Shown: positions 54,588 through 64,000 of the stretch, piece after piece | How the letters are laid out: each line of letters starts with the position of its first letter | How positions within the stretch are numbered: position 1 is the stretch's first letter | NCBI GenBank assembly: GCA_963971575.1 | Contig: OZ020615.1 | Location: 63,559,379-63,623,378, forward strand | DNA: 64,000 nt | DNA from: Liopterus haemorrhoidalis | Lineage: Eukaryota > Arthropoda > Insecta > Coleoptera > Dytiscidae | Direction: 5' to 3' | Position numbers and translations under genes: made by a program | Notes under the pieces: generated by a model | Database searches by the model: none | What the model was told of the DNA's origin: nothing | What the model saw: only the letters and a program-made list of their open reading frames with translations

Positions 54588-56435
54588 CAGAGGTACTCAA
54601 ACTTTTTTGACCATCGACCCCCAGAAGAGTTTCTCGACTTCTTATCGACCCCCCTCTATTTTACAATTACGTTATTATAATAGAACAAGCAAAAAATACG
54701 CTTATGTGATTTCTTATATTGTTTATTGTACAGTGTTTTATTTATATTACATTTATCTAATATAATTATATCTAATCAGATGCAATACAATAATATTATT
54801 AAATAAATTTTACTGTCATTGTCAATGTAACGGTTGTGGTTGGTGAATCTTTGCAAGATTAGCAATGTCGGGTTCAAATTGATTTAATTTCTGCCTTAAA
54901 CCGCCACGGAATTCTGCATCTAACTTGTTTCTTTATTTTGCCAGAATGGAATTAACATGGCTAAAACCAGCCTAAACCATATATGAGTTTGGAAATGCTA
55001 GCAAAAACTACCTTTTCCGAAAGTTTTGGATATTTCTGCCTAACATTTACATTTGTCCAAAAGTAACTTAAAGTAAAATATTTAAAAAGCGTTTTAGCTT
55101 CAAGATCAACCGACTATTCAAGTTCATCTTGTATAGTACTTTCGATGTTTTCAACATCTGCAGAAAAGGACGCGATAATCCAATCTGGGATGTGCATTTT
55201 CTCTAAATCCTTAAAACGTAATTTAAAATCCACGCTCTATTTTTGAAGATGCTTTGTGTATATTTCCAAGTCTTCATCTTTTACTTCCAATAGGGGATAG
55301 GCATGATTTTATTTTAATTTTTTATTATATTCCTCTTGTTGCATATAAACATAAAAAACAGTTTTGCATTTTTTTTTTTAATTTGAGGGCTCATAAAAAT
55401 CATAAATGTATGTAGCGCACGAAAACGACGTGTGACGTCATACCCCTTCTAAGTGACGCAGTACACTACAAGCCTACCCAGTGTACAGCGTGCAGCCTAC
55501 ATAGTCTGTTGTGAACTTATTTGCTTGTATAACTTTTATAGGTTATGTAAAGTTAGAGTGATTTTAATTAAAATAAAGTTTAATTCTATAAAAACAATTT
55601 ATACATGTTTACCGAATTACATTTTATATTAAAGTATATAAAATATGGAAGCCCCAGTACTTCGAAACATAGTCGAAAATATTGTTTAGTAACGATGTGC
55701 ACAAATAGTTCAAATAGAAATCCAAAAAAACAATTTATATCATTACCTGATGGCGAAAAACAACAGAAAAGGCGAAATTTGTGGCTGAAAGCTATGAGGC
55801 GAAATAAAACCGATATTTCAGAAAAAAGTAAACTTTATGTTGTGTGCATAAATGCATCAATGTTGGGTAAATTATCACTCTGAGCCCTAACAAAATCTTT
55901 ATCTACCATTTTAATAATAAATGCGTGATAAATTGTTTAAAAACAAATACAAAACTCTCGAACAATACAATATACACACGTAAAGATTATGTTGTAGCTG
56001 TATCTGTGACGTCAAACCCCAGTCGTTTGACGTCATATTCAGTCTTATTTACTCGGTAACCTTCGCGCCGTGGTCGGCTTATTTCAAATTTACAATATTT
56101 TAATTAAAAAATTTGGCTATAATATTAATTAAAATGTGATTTTTGTTTTGTTAGGTGACATAACTAACATTAACATATCAAAAAAATGTAGTTTTAAGGA
56201 AATATAAATTTTATGAGTATCCCCTATTGTCGCAAATTCGAAAAATACGGAAAATCTCTTCGTATCAATGAAGATCTAAATAAATCTAATTTAACTTCAC
56301 TTATATTTATATATAACTTTGTAGTTATTATACTAGTAGTTTATAACTTTTTTCATCGACCCCCGAACCAGAATCGACCCCTAACAATGTCATATAGACC
56401 CCGGGGGTCGATATCGACCACTTTGGGGACATCTG
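54588..56435 (-). mobile_element. hAT element remnant, 1848 bp
   Basis: Ends CAGAGGTACTCAAACTTTTT and, inverted, CAGATGTCCCCAAAGTGGTC; flanks TTCTAGTG and TTCTAGTA (7 of 8). ATCGACCCCC blocks lie inside both ends. On the minus strand 55250-54830 a hAT C-terminus is readable: GWFSHVNSILAK-type, stop, RNKLDAEFRGGLRQKLNQFE and PDIANLAKIHQP, as in SCAND3/ZBED5-like hATs. A further element appears to sit at 55291-56229. Confidence 0.8.
55291..56229 (+). mobile_element. Possible element with THAP-finger fragment inside the hAT
   Basis: CAATAGGGGATA (55290-55301) and its inverse TATCCCCTATTG bracket the segment, about 930 bp. Inside, 55605-55880 encodes CLVTMCTNSSNRNPKKQFIS, LPDGEKQQKRRNLWLKAM and VVCINAS. 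The C-x-x-x-C spacing, basic RRNLWLKA and a later Cys resemble a THAP DNA-binding finger, but the final His is not evident. GACGT-rich blocks near 55425 and 56025 look related in reverse. P-like elements carry THAP fingers; the class is unproven. Confidence 0.45.
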
Positions 56436-56830
56436 TTCTAGTACGAGGTTTTTTTGAATAATATTTAATCGGGTTGAGGTCACAGTTTAAATCAGGTCAA
56501 TACCTTGATTTAAAAAGTTACACAGTGGGCGACGTATGGACGCATTATCCTGCATTAGAGTGACATTTTCTCCAATATATGAGGCAATAGGTACACAACA
56601 TGGTCTTGAAGAATATCTCTGATGTACCTATCTGCAGTTAACGCTCCACCATCAATCACCACTAACTCTGTGCGAGCTCTTAATCATATTCCATCCCACA
56701 CCATAATTGAACCTCCACCAAAAGATATAGTAGTAGCAAAATTAAATGGTACATTTTGTTCTGCTTGGCGTCGATAAAATCTTCATTGTTTAGTAAGGCA
56801 TTCAAAGCTATCTAGATATAGGCTACAAAA
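56436..56830 (-). pseudogene. Tc1-like transposase fragment
   Basis: Minus strand: FNFATTISFGGGSIMVWDGI (the GGGSxMVWG motif), VVIDGGALTADRYIRDILQD, NVTLMQDNASIRRP (second Asp) and, after a frame change, DLNPIKYY, where the catalytic Glu position reads Lys. The hAT at 54588-56435 interrupts it; its remainder past 54580 is too decayed to follow. Confidence 0.82.
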
Positions 56831-57577
56831 TAATAAAATTTAAAAAAAATAAAACATAATATTCAATCTGTTCCTAAAAATTTGCCGGTGTGTGTATATT
56901 ATGGATAGTTTTTCAGATTTTTAAATCAACCCCTCGGGGAGATAGGATGGGAGACCGAAATCCGTGGTTGCCCCTCCTTAATCCGCCACTGATACTACAA
57001 AATATTGAGGCAAAAATGATTTTAGATAACGGGTAGATATGATTGTATCCAAAAGTTTATATTACAAGTAGATAACCATATTCTATCCCTATTAAATCGT
57101 CTGCTGTCCTAACTTCTGTGGCACGTTTGTAATTGCCTTAAGGGTAGTTTCTCTGTTTCTCGCCCTTTGTCCCTTCCTCCTTGACTTCTCTCATTCTCTA
57201 TCCTTTCATCTCTGCTCTTTTGACCCATCTTAGCTAAAGACCATATCGATTAATACAAAGCATAAGAATGAAGGAAGTCCAAACTTACATTTTATCTTAT
57301 TCTAAACATAAATGAAGAGCTATTGCAAAGAAATTTTATATTGATCATAGTAGGTATATTAGCTAATGTCATACACAATTGCAACTTGACTGTATCAATA
57401 CTGTCAATATTAATAAGGATGGCGTCCAACGATGTTTAAAATTTGGTAACATAGTGTGTATTTATTAAATATATGTTTTATATTTAAAAATAGAAATGAA
57501 GACCTTCATCACTAGTATTTCAGAAATGAGGACTTTTTTTAGGTCATCACTTGTATTTCAGAATTAAGGACCTTTGT
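56831..57577. other. No gene; hairpin units at 57490-57577
   Basis: Two units of the TCATCACTTGTATTTCAGAA motif near the right end; the rest is unrecognised. Confidence 0.4.
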
Positions 57578-57757
57578 TACCGACCGCCAACATATATAAG
57601 GGAGGCTTTTTGATTTTTGGCCATTTTCAAGGGTTTTGGATTACTGTCCATACAAAACTGAATAATTGGTTTATTAAAGCCCAAATTTGTTTCTAGATTA
57701 AACAATATAGGAGAATTTTAAAAATTCGAACCGTAGATTTCTATCCCTAACCATTTT
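57578..57757. mobile_element. Family B 5' stub joined to repeat-field sequence
   Basis: TTACCGACCGCCAACATATA with TAAGGGAGG (57578-57606) switches at once to the reverse of 47025-47170 (GGCCATTTTCAAGGGTTTTG and onward to CTATCCCTAACCATTTTT), and then the next family B copy starts. Confidence 0.65.
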
Positions 57758-58393
57758 TACCGACCGCCAACATATATAAGGGAGGTATTGTGATCATACC
57801 GATTTTGACGTTTCGAGATTTCGATGGATCTCCACGAATTGAGCACCCTACATAACGTTTTGACTATTTTTAGCATGATGTCTGTCGGTCTGTCTGTCCG
57901 TTCGTCTGTTGGTCTGTCTGTCCGTCCGTCTGTCTGTCTGTCCGTCTGTCCGTCCATCTGTGTACACGTGCAGAGCAAATTCGGCTCAAAGTATTTTTAT
58001 GAAACTTCATATTTAAGCTTTTGCCATCAATAGCACGAGTTGATCAACTTTTGGTAAAAATCGGTTGACTAAAAATGGAAGTTTACTATTGTCGATTTTA
58101 TGATTTTTGCGAATATTTCACAACAGAAAAATATTTCGAAAAAATTTATTAAACAAAAGTTGCTATAAAAGCAATAACTAACAACTTTTATTTGAGACAT
58201 TTTTTGATAAAACGAAATAAAAAAATGAAAAAGAAATTCGCAATATTTTCATATTCCATGGTCATGATAAATAATATCTCTGTTAGAAAATATTAGGCCA
58301 AGTTATTTCTACTCTGCTGCTAGAATGTATCTTATACAAGTACTTTATGATGGCGGTCGGTCCTGTGGTGGCCACAGCTGATTTTTTTTTTTT
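57755..58393 (+). mobile_element. Family B element, complete copy (B8)
   Basis: TTTTTACCGACCGCCAACAT, core, GTCT/GTCC array (57881-57960), ACACGTGCAGAGCAAATTCG, interior, then GATGGCGGTCGGTCCTGTGG and the hairpin CTGTGGTGGCCACAG before a T-run (to 58393). The best full-length reference for family B here. The open frames inside are translations of the array. Confidence 0.82.
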
Positions 58394-59281
58394 AGGTCGT
58401 CACTTGTGTTTCAGAAGTGAGAACATTATTCATGATTTAAATAATTTTTACTTCCGAGTCCCCTTCCAAAAAAAAATTCCTGGGTGCGCCACTGAAAAGA
58501 AGTGTAGGTAAACCGAAGATAAATAATGTTGAAGGAAACAGACTCAAGCCTAGGAAGAAATAAAGAAGAAAGACAAGAATACGTTTATCACATTAACATT
58601 TGGAATCTGAAAACCGGTTACAAATTTAAATATGAAATTATAATTCTAAGTAAAAATATGTGGTATATAAACAAACAGTTTTTAATTTTAGATTTGATAG
58701 TCAAGTAGCTCAGTGGAACATTATTAATAGAAAATCGTGCTGAAATGCTAAGAAATAAACACAGAACGGCGCGGAATAAAATCACTACTTACTTTCTACT
58801 GGAACAGTTCACTTCTCTTCATTGTCACAGTCCGCCACTCTGCCACTTGGCCACTTCGCCACACCGTCACATCGCCACATAGCGCTCAACAACTTACCAA
58901 TCCATCTGTAATTATTTTTTAAAAAACTAGAATTCTAACCTAGATTTTATTTAAAAACCTATTGCAAACATATTTACCATAAATGGCAACAGGTATTCAT
59001 TATTACATATATATTAGATCAAATAATGTCGCACAGTGGCATACGTCACTGTTTTTGGGGGCAATGGCTCTGCCTTTTGGCCCTACAAGTACCAATAAAA
59101 CAATAGACATACACCTAGTCGCTCAAAATAACAATAAATTAAATAAGTGTCCAGCACAATATTAAGGACAAAGTTTTAATCCTTATCCTTTCAAGTACTT
59201 TAAAACGGGGTGAACTTGAAAAAGTAAAAAAATGTTTACAATATTCCCAGATTAACAATCTTTTCACATAAACAATTATAC
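58394..59281. other. No gene; short CGCCAC-type repetition at 58830-58884
   Basis: One hairpin unit (58392-58432), then a run of loosely repeated CGCCACT/GCCACTTGG decamers. Otherwise unrecognised. Confidence 0.4.
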
Positions 59282-60480
59282 AGGGTGTTAGGTAAATGTC
59301 CGGCACAATTTTAAAGGCAACATTGTTGACCCATTTAGAGCTAAAAAGTCCTCAACCATTTTTGGATAAGATGCATAAATCCTAGGATGATTAAGTAAAG
59401 GATGCGCTATTCGTGTGTAAAATGTGTGGAAACCCTTACTGAGTGAAAAAGATATATATCGCGGTACTGCGAACACACGTAAGACGCTATTACTGTGCTA
59501 AATTGTTAGATATACACAAGGTGGCGAAAAGAAAAATGTTCAACAGACTTGTGATATTTCAAAACGAATAAAAATATGTGTATCTATTTGTGTTATATAT
59601 TTTATTTCCATACTTTCATTTAATCAATTATCACAACCCCATAAAAATTATCAAACCATCCCTTATAGGTAAAGATTAGAATATTTCTATGTAATGTAAT
59701 GTAAAAAAATATATATGAAAATTAACCCCTCTACACCCCCTCCCCCATATATTTCATTTTGTACATCCGTCTTTCAATCCTTCATTAATCGAACGATAAA
59801 AATTAAATTAATTTCTGGTTTGTGGGGGAATACTCAAAGGATGTGGCCCTTCAACGTCTTATCGAAATATTTGAAAAGGACCCATAGCAGGCCACCTCTG
59901 GTATTTTGAATCATTAAATTTAATAGAGATTCTTGCAATCGGGCCATAGTCATGTAATTTTCGCAACAAGATGTTTGGGTAGTATTATTTGGCACTAATA
60001 TTTTTCAAGCTTATTTTAGTTTATTGTAACTACCACTTTATCCTTTAACTGACTGATTAAATTCATAATACTGCCTCCTTTATTGGCAGCCTTTAATTTT
60101 TAAAATATCATTAAAGATTGTTTTAATGACAAATAATATTATTTTAAAATGATTAGATAAATTTTAAATACATATTTATACAGTTTCAGGTCCGTTTGAC
60201 AGGATACGCAGAAAATTAACACCGTGTTATACAAATTTCTCAAATATGTTATAAAATTTGCTGTGAAATTACGAGATTTTAGAATAATTTCTAAGAAATT
60301 CCATAATTATTTTCATTTAAAAATACGTTGTTTCAAATTCAAATGTAGCACATGCGCATTACGTATTTGCAGTGTGCACAGTACAGACATATATTGCCTT
60401 CTTTCTCAACAGGGGTTTCCACACAATCGTCAATGTTGTTAGTATACGAATAGCGCATCCTTTACTTAATCATCCTAGCG
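59282..60480. mobile_element. Possible element with CAGGGTGTTAGG end and long inverted repeat
   Basis: 59282 starts CAGGGTGTTAGGTAAATGTC, the end of the MITE at 49688. CTAGGATGATTAAGTAAAGG (about 59392-59411) through TGTGTGGAAACCC is mirrored by GGTTTCCACACAATCG through CTTTACTTAATCATCCTAG (60415-60478). The matching outer right end was not found. The intervening kilobase has no recognised coding sequence. Confidence 0.5.
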
Positions 60481-60964
60481 TATATCGCTTGATAACACAG
60501 CCCAACAGACATTTTGGTGCCTGCGAGTTTTTAACTGTCTCTAGGTAATTTTAGGGCACAGAATCCAAAATAGCAGATTTGGTCTATCAGATCTAGTTTT
60601 TGAGATACGCTATATTGGCCTCTTTTACAATAAAATATCTTATTTCTTAACTTGTGTATTTTTCACGTTATTACTGTTACTACTATTTGCTCCAACTGCC
60701 AATTACAAACACAAAAGAAACAAAGTAAGGTATTTATTTCACAAAGTAGATAAATATACATTCATCACTTATCACTTAAAACTGTTCTTTTGTACGAGTT
60801 TCTGGCATGGAGTTTACCAGAATAGTCTTTCTGAAGACTCCAACAGTAGTAGGCCATCATGTGGCTATCTTATCTTTCTTGATATCTATCTTCCATAGTT
60901 TTAAGTCCTGATGGAATATTTTCCCTGGTTCTTCACTAAAATTTTCTGGTAAGTGGTCATAATA

Positions 60965-61528
60965 ACGGGTGTTTTTTTTAGAGGTATAGAACTTTAAATT
61001 GCAATAAAACAACGATGGATTATTCGATTGACATGAATTTTTTTTTATTCGAAAGATAATCTTGTGGCATTACATTAAATCATACCAACAAGACGGCGCA
61101 ACATGTCACACAGCTCGTGCCACAATCGATTTATTGAAAGACACGTTTGGTGACCGCCTAATTTCACGTTTTGGACCTGTGAATTGGCCTCCAAGATCTT
61201 GTGATTTAACACCGCTGGACTACTTTCTGTGGGGCTATGTAAAGTCATTGGTCTATGCGGATAAGCCACAAACGCTTGACCATTTGGAAGACAACATTCG
61301 CCGTGTTATTGCCGATATACGGCCACAAATGTTGGAAAAAGTCATCGAAAATTGGACGTCCAGATTGGACTACATCCGAGCCAGCCGTGGCGGTCATATG
61401 CCAGAAATCATATTTAAAATGTAATGCCACAAGATTATCTTTCGAATAAAAAAAAATCATGTCATTCGAATAATCCATCGTTGTTTTATTGCAATTTAAA
61501 GTTCTATACCTCTAAAAAAAACACCCAT
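60965..61528 (+). mobile_element. Short DD41D mariner derivative with ends of about 100 bp, 564 bp
   Basis: TA-flanked inverted repeats ACGGGTGTTTTTTTTAGAGG and, inverted, ATGGGTGTTTTTTTTAGAGG, matching over about 100 bp (to GATAATCTTGTGGCATTACA). It carries the transposase tail 61062-61424 and lacks the N-terminal two thirds. Inserted in the protein remnant 60780-62063. Confidence 0.9.
61075..61424 (+). pseudogene. DD41D transposase C-terminal part
   Basis: Open to the end: SYQQDGATCHTARATIDLLK (second Asp), LISRFGPVNWPPRSCDLTPL and DYFLWGYVKSLVYADKPQTL, ending PEIIFKM. I count 41 residues between the second Asp and the Asp of PLD, as in the element at 38648-39957. The open frame starts inside the terminal repeat, so the ATG at 61062 is not a real start. 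Confidence 0.87.
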
Positions 61529-62049
61529 TACAACAGAGAATATTAAAGTTGGAAAGCATATTTTCCACTAATTCTCTGCCTTATGATTTCCAAGAAAATT
61601 TTGTACTACTTGAATAAATGAACACCAAGAATTAGATTCAATCTCGTTCATTGATGTGGTTAGATTGGATTGCGGATCTTCAGTAGGTTGCCTTATCTGA
61701 GGACCATCAAATATTCTGGCTTTCAGTTTTTCAGCGTTAATCCCAAGAAATTTACGTGTCAAGTAGCCTACACAAAGTCCATCTAGATTTAAAGCCTTCA
61801 AAAATTGCTACATAAGCCCAAACTTGATATGCAAGGGTGAAAATATAATTTTCTCTCTCGCAACCAAACGTTCGTTGACAACGTTTTGTTTTTCTTGAAA
61901 TATGACATTTCTTAATGGAAATCACCCAATTTCTGCTAACCCAGTGCTGATCCTTAGCTCTGCTGTCCCAAAGACATAAAAAACAAGGATGTTTTGTATA
62001 TCCACTTTGCTGTCCAAGGAGGAAGTTTACCGTTTTTAGATAAAAAACT

Positions 62050-62826
62050 AGAAAACTAAACATGCTTGGGCTCTCCGTATTAAAGAAGCTTCCACTCGTT
62101 GCATTCCAGTATGATTGCGGATATATTCTGCAACGGCAATAACACGATTTTCAAGATCTTCCTCATTTTGTATAGGTGTTTTATAGACCAGTGTTTTCAT
62201 GTGGCCCCAAAGATAGAAGTCGCAGCTATTAAGGTCTGGTGACCTAGGAGGTTAAGCAGTAGGACCACCTTGCCAATCCACCTTTGTGGGTACGATTTAA
62301 AAAACGACGCACATCTCTGCTAAAGTGAGGTGGAGGACCATCATGCATATACCAGATTTCTCTTCGAAGTGCTAATGGTAAATTTTTTAAGAGTTCTGGT
62401 AAGATTTCTATTAAAAAGTTTAAATAAACTTGACCGGTTAGTCGTTGTGGTAATACGTATGGACCAATGAAGACATTTCCTATTATTTCTGTCCAAACAT
62501 TAACTGCAAATCGATGTTGAAAATTTCTTTCACAAATCTGATGAGGATTGATATCTGCCCAATAATGGGTGTTGTGAAAATTCAGAATTCCACCTCTTGT
62601 GAAGCATCATTCATCTGACATTAATATTTTTTAAACAAAATCTGAATTTTGAAATTGCTGAAGCAACCAGTCGCAAAAAAGAACTCTTCGTGGATAGTGG
62701 TCTTCGGTCAAGCTTTGGACCCTTTGTATATGGTATGGATAAAGCAAATTTTTACGCAAAATGTTTCAAATAGTCCAATGGCTCACCCCAAATACACGAC
62801 CAATCTCTCTAGTAGAAGCTGCTGGA
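62050..62826 (-). pseudogene. Mariner-type transposase (probably DD41D), broken
   Basis: Minus strand: AASTREIGRVFGVSHWTI (helix-turn-helix), YPRRVLFCDWLLQQFQNSDF, LMSDECFTRGGILNFHNTHY (first Asp), NPHQICERNFQHRFAVNVWT, GNVFIGPYVLPQRLTGQVYL and IWYMHDGPPPHFSRDVRRFL (second Asp). After a frameshift and stop, PPRSPDLN...DFYLWGHMKT and NHTGMQRVEAS. Terminal repeats were not identified; it ends against the protein remnant at 62063. Confidence 0.85.
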
Positions 62827-64000
62827 TAATAATAATGATAATAATTCATTTACTTACCATATTAATTACAGTTAAGAAAAAAATATATAATTATCGACCG
62901 TAAATAGATATACTTAAATTTAAATTCTAATAATATAGGAGTACAGTTTTATTTTATTACGTTGGCATTACTAAGCTAGGCTTATCGTGATGCCAAGGTA
63001 ATATAACATGTATAATATACAAAATTATATATACAAAAAAAAAAAAAATATTTTTTCACTAACATACATTGATACATTATAATAATCTAAATCATATACA
63101 TATGTATTTTCAAAGTAAATCTGGTTTTATGTATGATGAAATGTAAGAGAAATTATTTGTCTGTCGACTGAGTAAATAATTTTTTTGATAGTCTTGATAT
63201 ATGCATGGTAGCTAAGAATGACAATACTTTCAAAATTCGTGTACTTTGTTAACAAATTGTATATTAAAGGAATGTAGTACAAAAAATAGGTTCGACCAAT
63301 GACTTTTCTTGAATCAAATGAGTAACTGAGATTCTGAGATTTAATTCTTGTTGAATATGTATGATGGGAAACGCAATAAATTATTTTTTTTATATTTGAA
63401 CATATACTTGGTAACTGCCAAAAAATAGAGTTGCTTTAAATCAAAGACTTTAGTCTCAATAAACAATCTATGACTGGGGTACCTAAAGTCCTTTTTATAA
63501 ATTATTTTGAGAAGTAATTTTTGTATTATATCGAGCTTTTTAAGACGACAGTCCAAAGCCCCTCCCCAAACTAATATACCGTAGCTTAGGACAGATTGTA
63601 TGAAGCCAAAATATAATATTTTTAAAGATTTCATATCAAGAATATGTCGAAGTATCTTAAATAAGTAAATAAATTTTCTAAGTTTATTTTGAAGATTGTA
63701 CGCATGAACATCCCATCTTAAATGTGTGTCAACATAAATGCCTAGATATTTTATTGCGTCCGTTCTTACAACATTACTCATACAGTTGCAGTGATCCTTA
63801 TTGCAATGCACTTCGTGGATTATAATTTTATTGATATCTGGAATGCCAGAAGCGTATGAAGTAAATGTTACGTATTTGGTCTTATTAAAATTTAGGGTCA
63901 ATGTGTTATTATCGAACCAATATTTAAGTGTAGATAGTTCATTAGATGTTTTTGCAACTACATCTTCCCATGTAGATCCAGAAACATAAAGCACTGTGTC
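62827..64000 (-). mobile_element. Jockey-like non-LTR retrotransposon, 3' part, cut by the window edge
   Basis: Minus strand open from the edge to 63341: DTVLYVSGSTWEDV (end of the YADD motif), LTLNFNKTKYVTFTSYASGI, RTDAIKYLGIYVDTHLRWDV, SLKILYFGFIQSVLSYGILV, LDIIQKLLLKIIYKKDFRYP and FDLKQLYFLAVTKYMFKYKK: the RT thumb and connection region. The 3' UTR runs to an ATT/ATC-rich tail at about 62827-62845. No stop over 217 codons, so this copy is younger than other retrotransposon remnants here. The 5' part lies outside the window. Confidence 0.88.

Larger units (their letters stand above)
60780..62063 (-). pseudogene. Remnant of an unfamiliar transposon-associated protein, split by a mariner
   Basis: Minus strand from 62063: FYLKTVNFLLGQQSGYTKHP, CFLCLWDSRAKDQHWVSRNW, then in shifting frames SPLHIKFGLM, KALNLDGLCVGYLTRKF, IFDGPQIRQP and NEIESNSWCSFIQVVQNFLG to about 61560. 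Beyond the mariner, FSEEPGKIFHQDLKLWKIDI and a stop lie near 60950-60850. Two Cys (C-F-L-C) and a later His could bind metal. I have seen similar unnamed proteins repeated in insect and cnidarian genomes but cannot give a function. Confidence 0.5.

Noticed and set aside
62649..62903. 84-codon plus-strand frame
   Set aside because: Shadow of the minus-strand mariner transposase.

Overview
The window is AT-rich animal DNA, almost certainly from an insect. The evidence is many insect-type mariner and Tc1 transposases, jockey- and I-like retrotransposons, and DINE-1-like repeats with TCTG arrays. I cannot name the order or species. I found no intact host protein-coding gene and no genuine tRNA or rRNA gene. 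The best-preserved coding sequence is a mariner transposase at 38763-39851. Nearly everything else recognisable is transposable-element DNA, much of it nested.

Two families of about 0.6-1.1 kb dominate and share one architecture: a 5' end beginning in a T-run, a 5' subterminal repeat, a TCTG/TCCG microsatellite, an inverted copy of the subterminal repeat near the 3' end, then a short 3' palindrome and a T-run. Family A (35-1123, 4790-6160, 7660-8640, 13155-14592, 17290-19112, 29159-29547, 30729-31825 and stubs) has the subterminal repeat AGGGTTTTGYAGGTAT and the palindrome GTGTGAAWWTTCACAC. Family B (6965-7222, 9391-10265, 10809-12748, 35469-35846, 42277-42515, 51711-52290, 57755-58393 and stubs) has ACCGACCGCCA and the hairpin CTGTGGTGGCCACAG. 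This is the layout of non-autonomous Helentrons (DINE-1/HINE). Family A also carries, at one fixed internal position, one of at least four different tRNA-like A-box/B-box cassettes followed by a T-run. I consider this the most interesting signal in the window.

0-10 kb: family A, two tail-to-tail I-like retrotransposon ends, a retrotransposon fragment inserted in another with an 18-bp target duplication, then families A and B. 10-20 kb: a Tc1 element with paired internal repeats sits inside family B, followed by an inverted pair of family A copies around a broken mariner. 20-33 kb: mariner deletion derivatives, a 372-bp MITE family with 2-bp target duplications, a hAT MITE inside a mariner, and family A inside a mariner. 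33-43 kb: a mariner with a hAT MITE, mariner derivatives, and the intact DD41D mariner inside a hAT remnant. 43-50 kb: a jockey-like retrotransposon interrupted by a second retrotransposon and by a 750-bp TTAA-flanked palindromic element, then a degenerate repeat field and three TA-flanked elements. 50-64 kb: family B, a mariner, a hAT inside a Tc1 remnant, a THAP-finger fragment, an unfamiliar protein remnant split by a short DD41D element, and a jockey-like RT running off the right edge.

The genes form no pathway; the layout is an insertion history. Relative ages can be read from nesting, and target duplications (TA, TTAA, 8-bp hAT type, longer retrotransposon type) are still visible for many elements.
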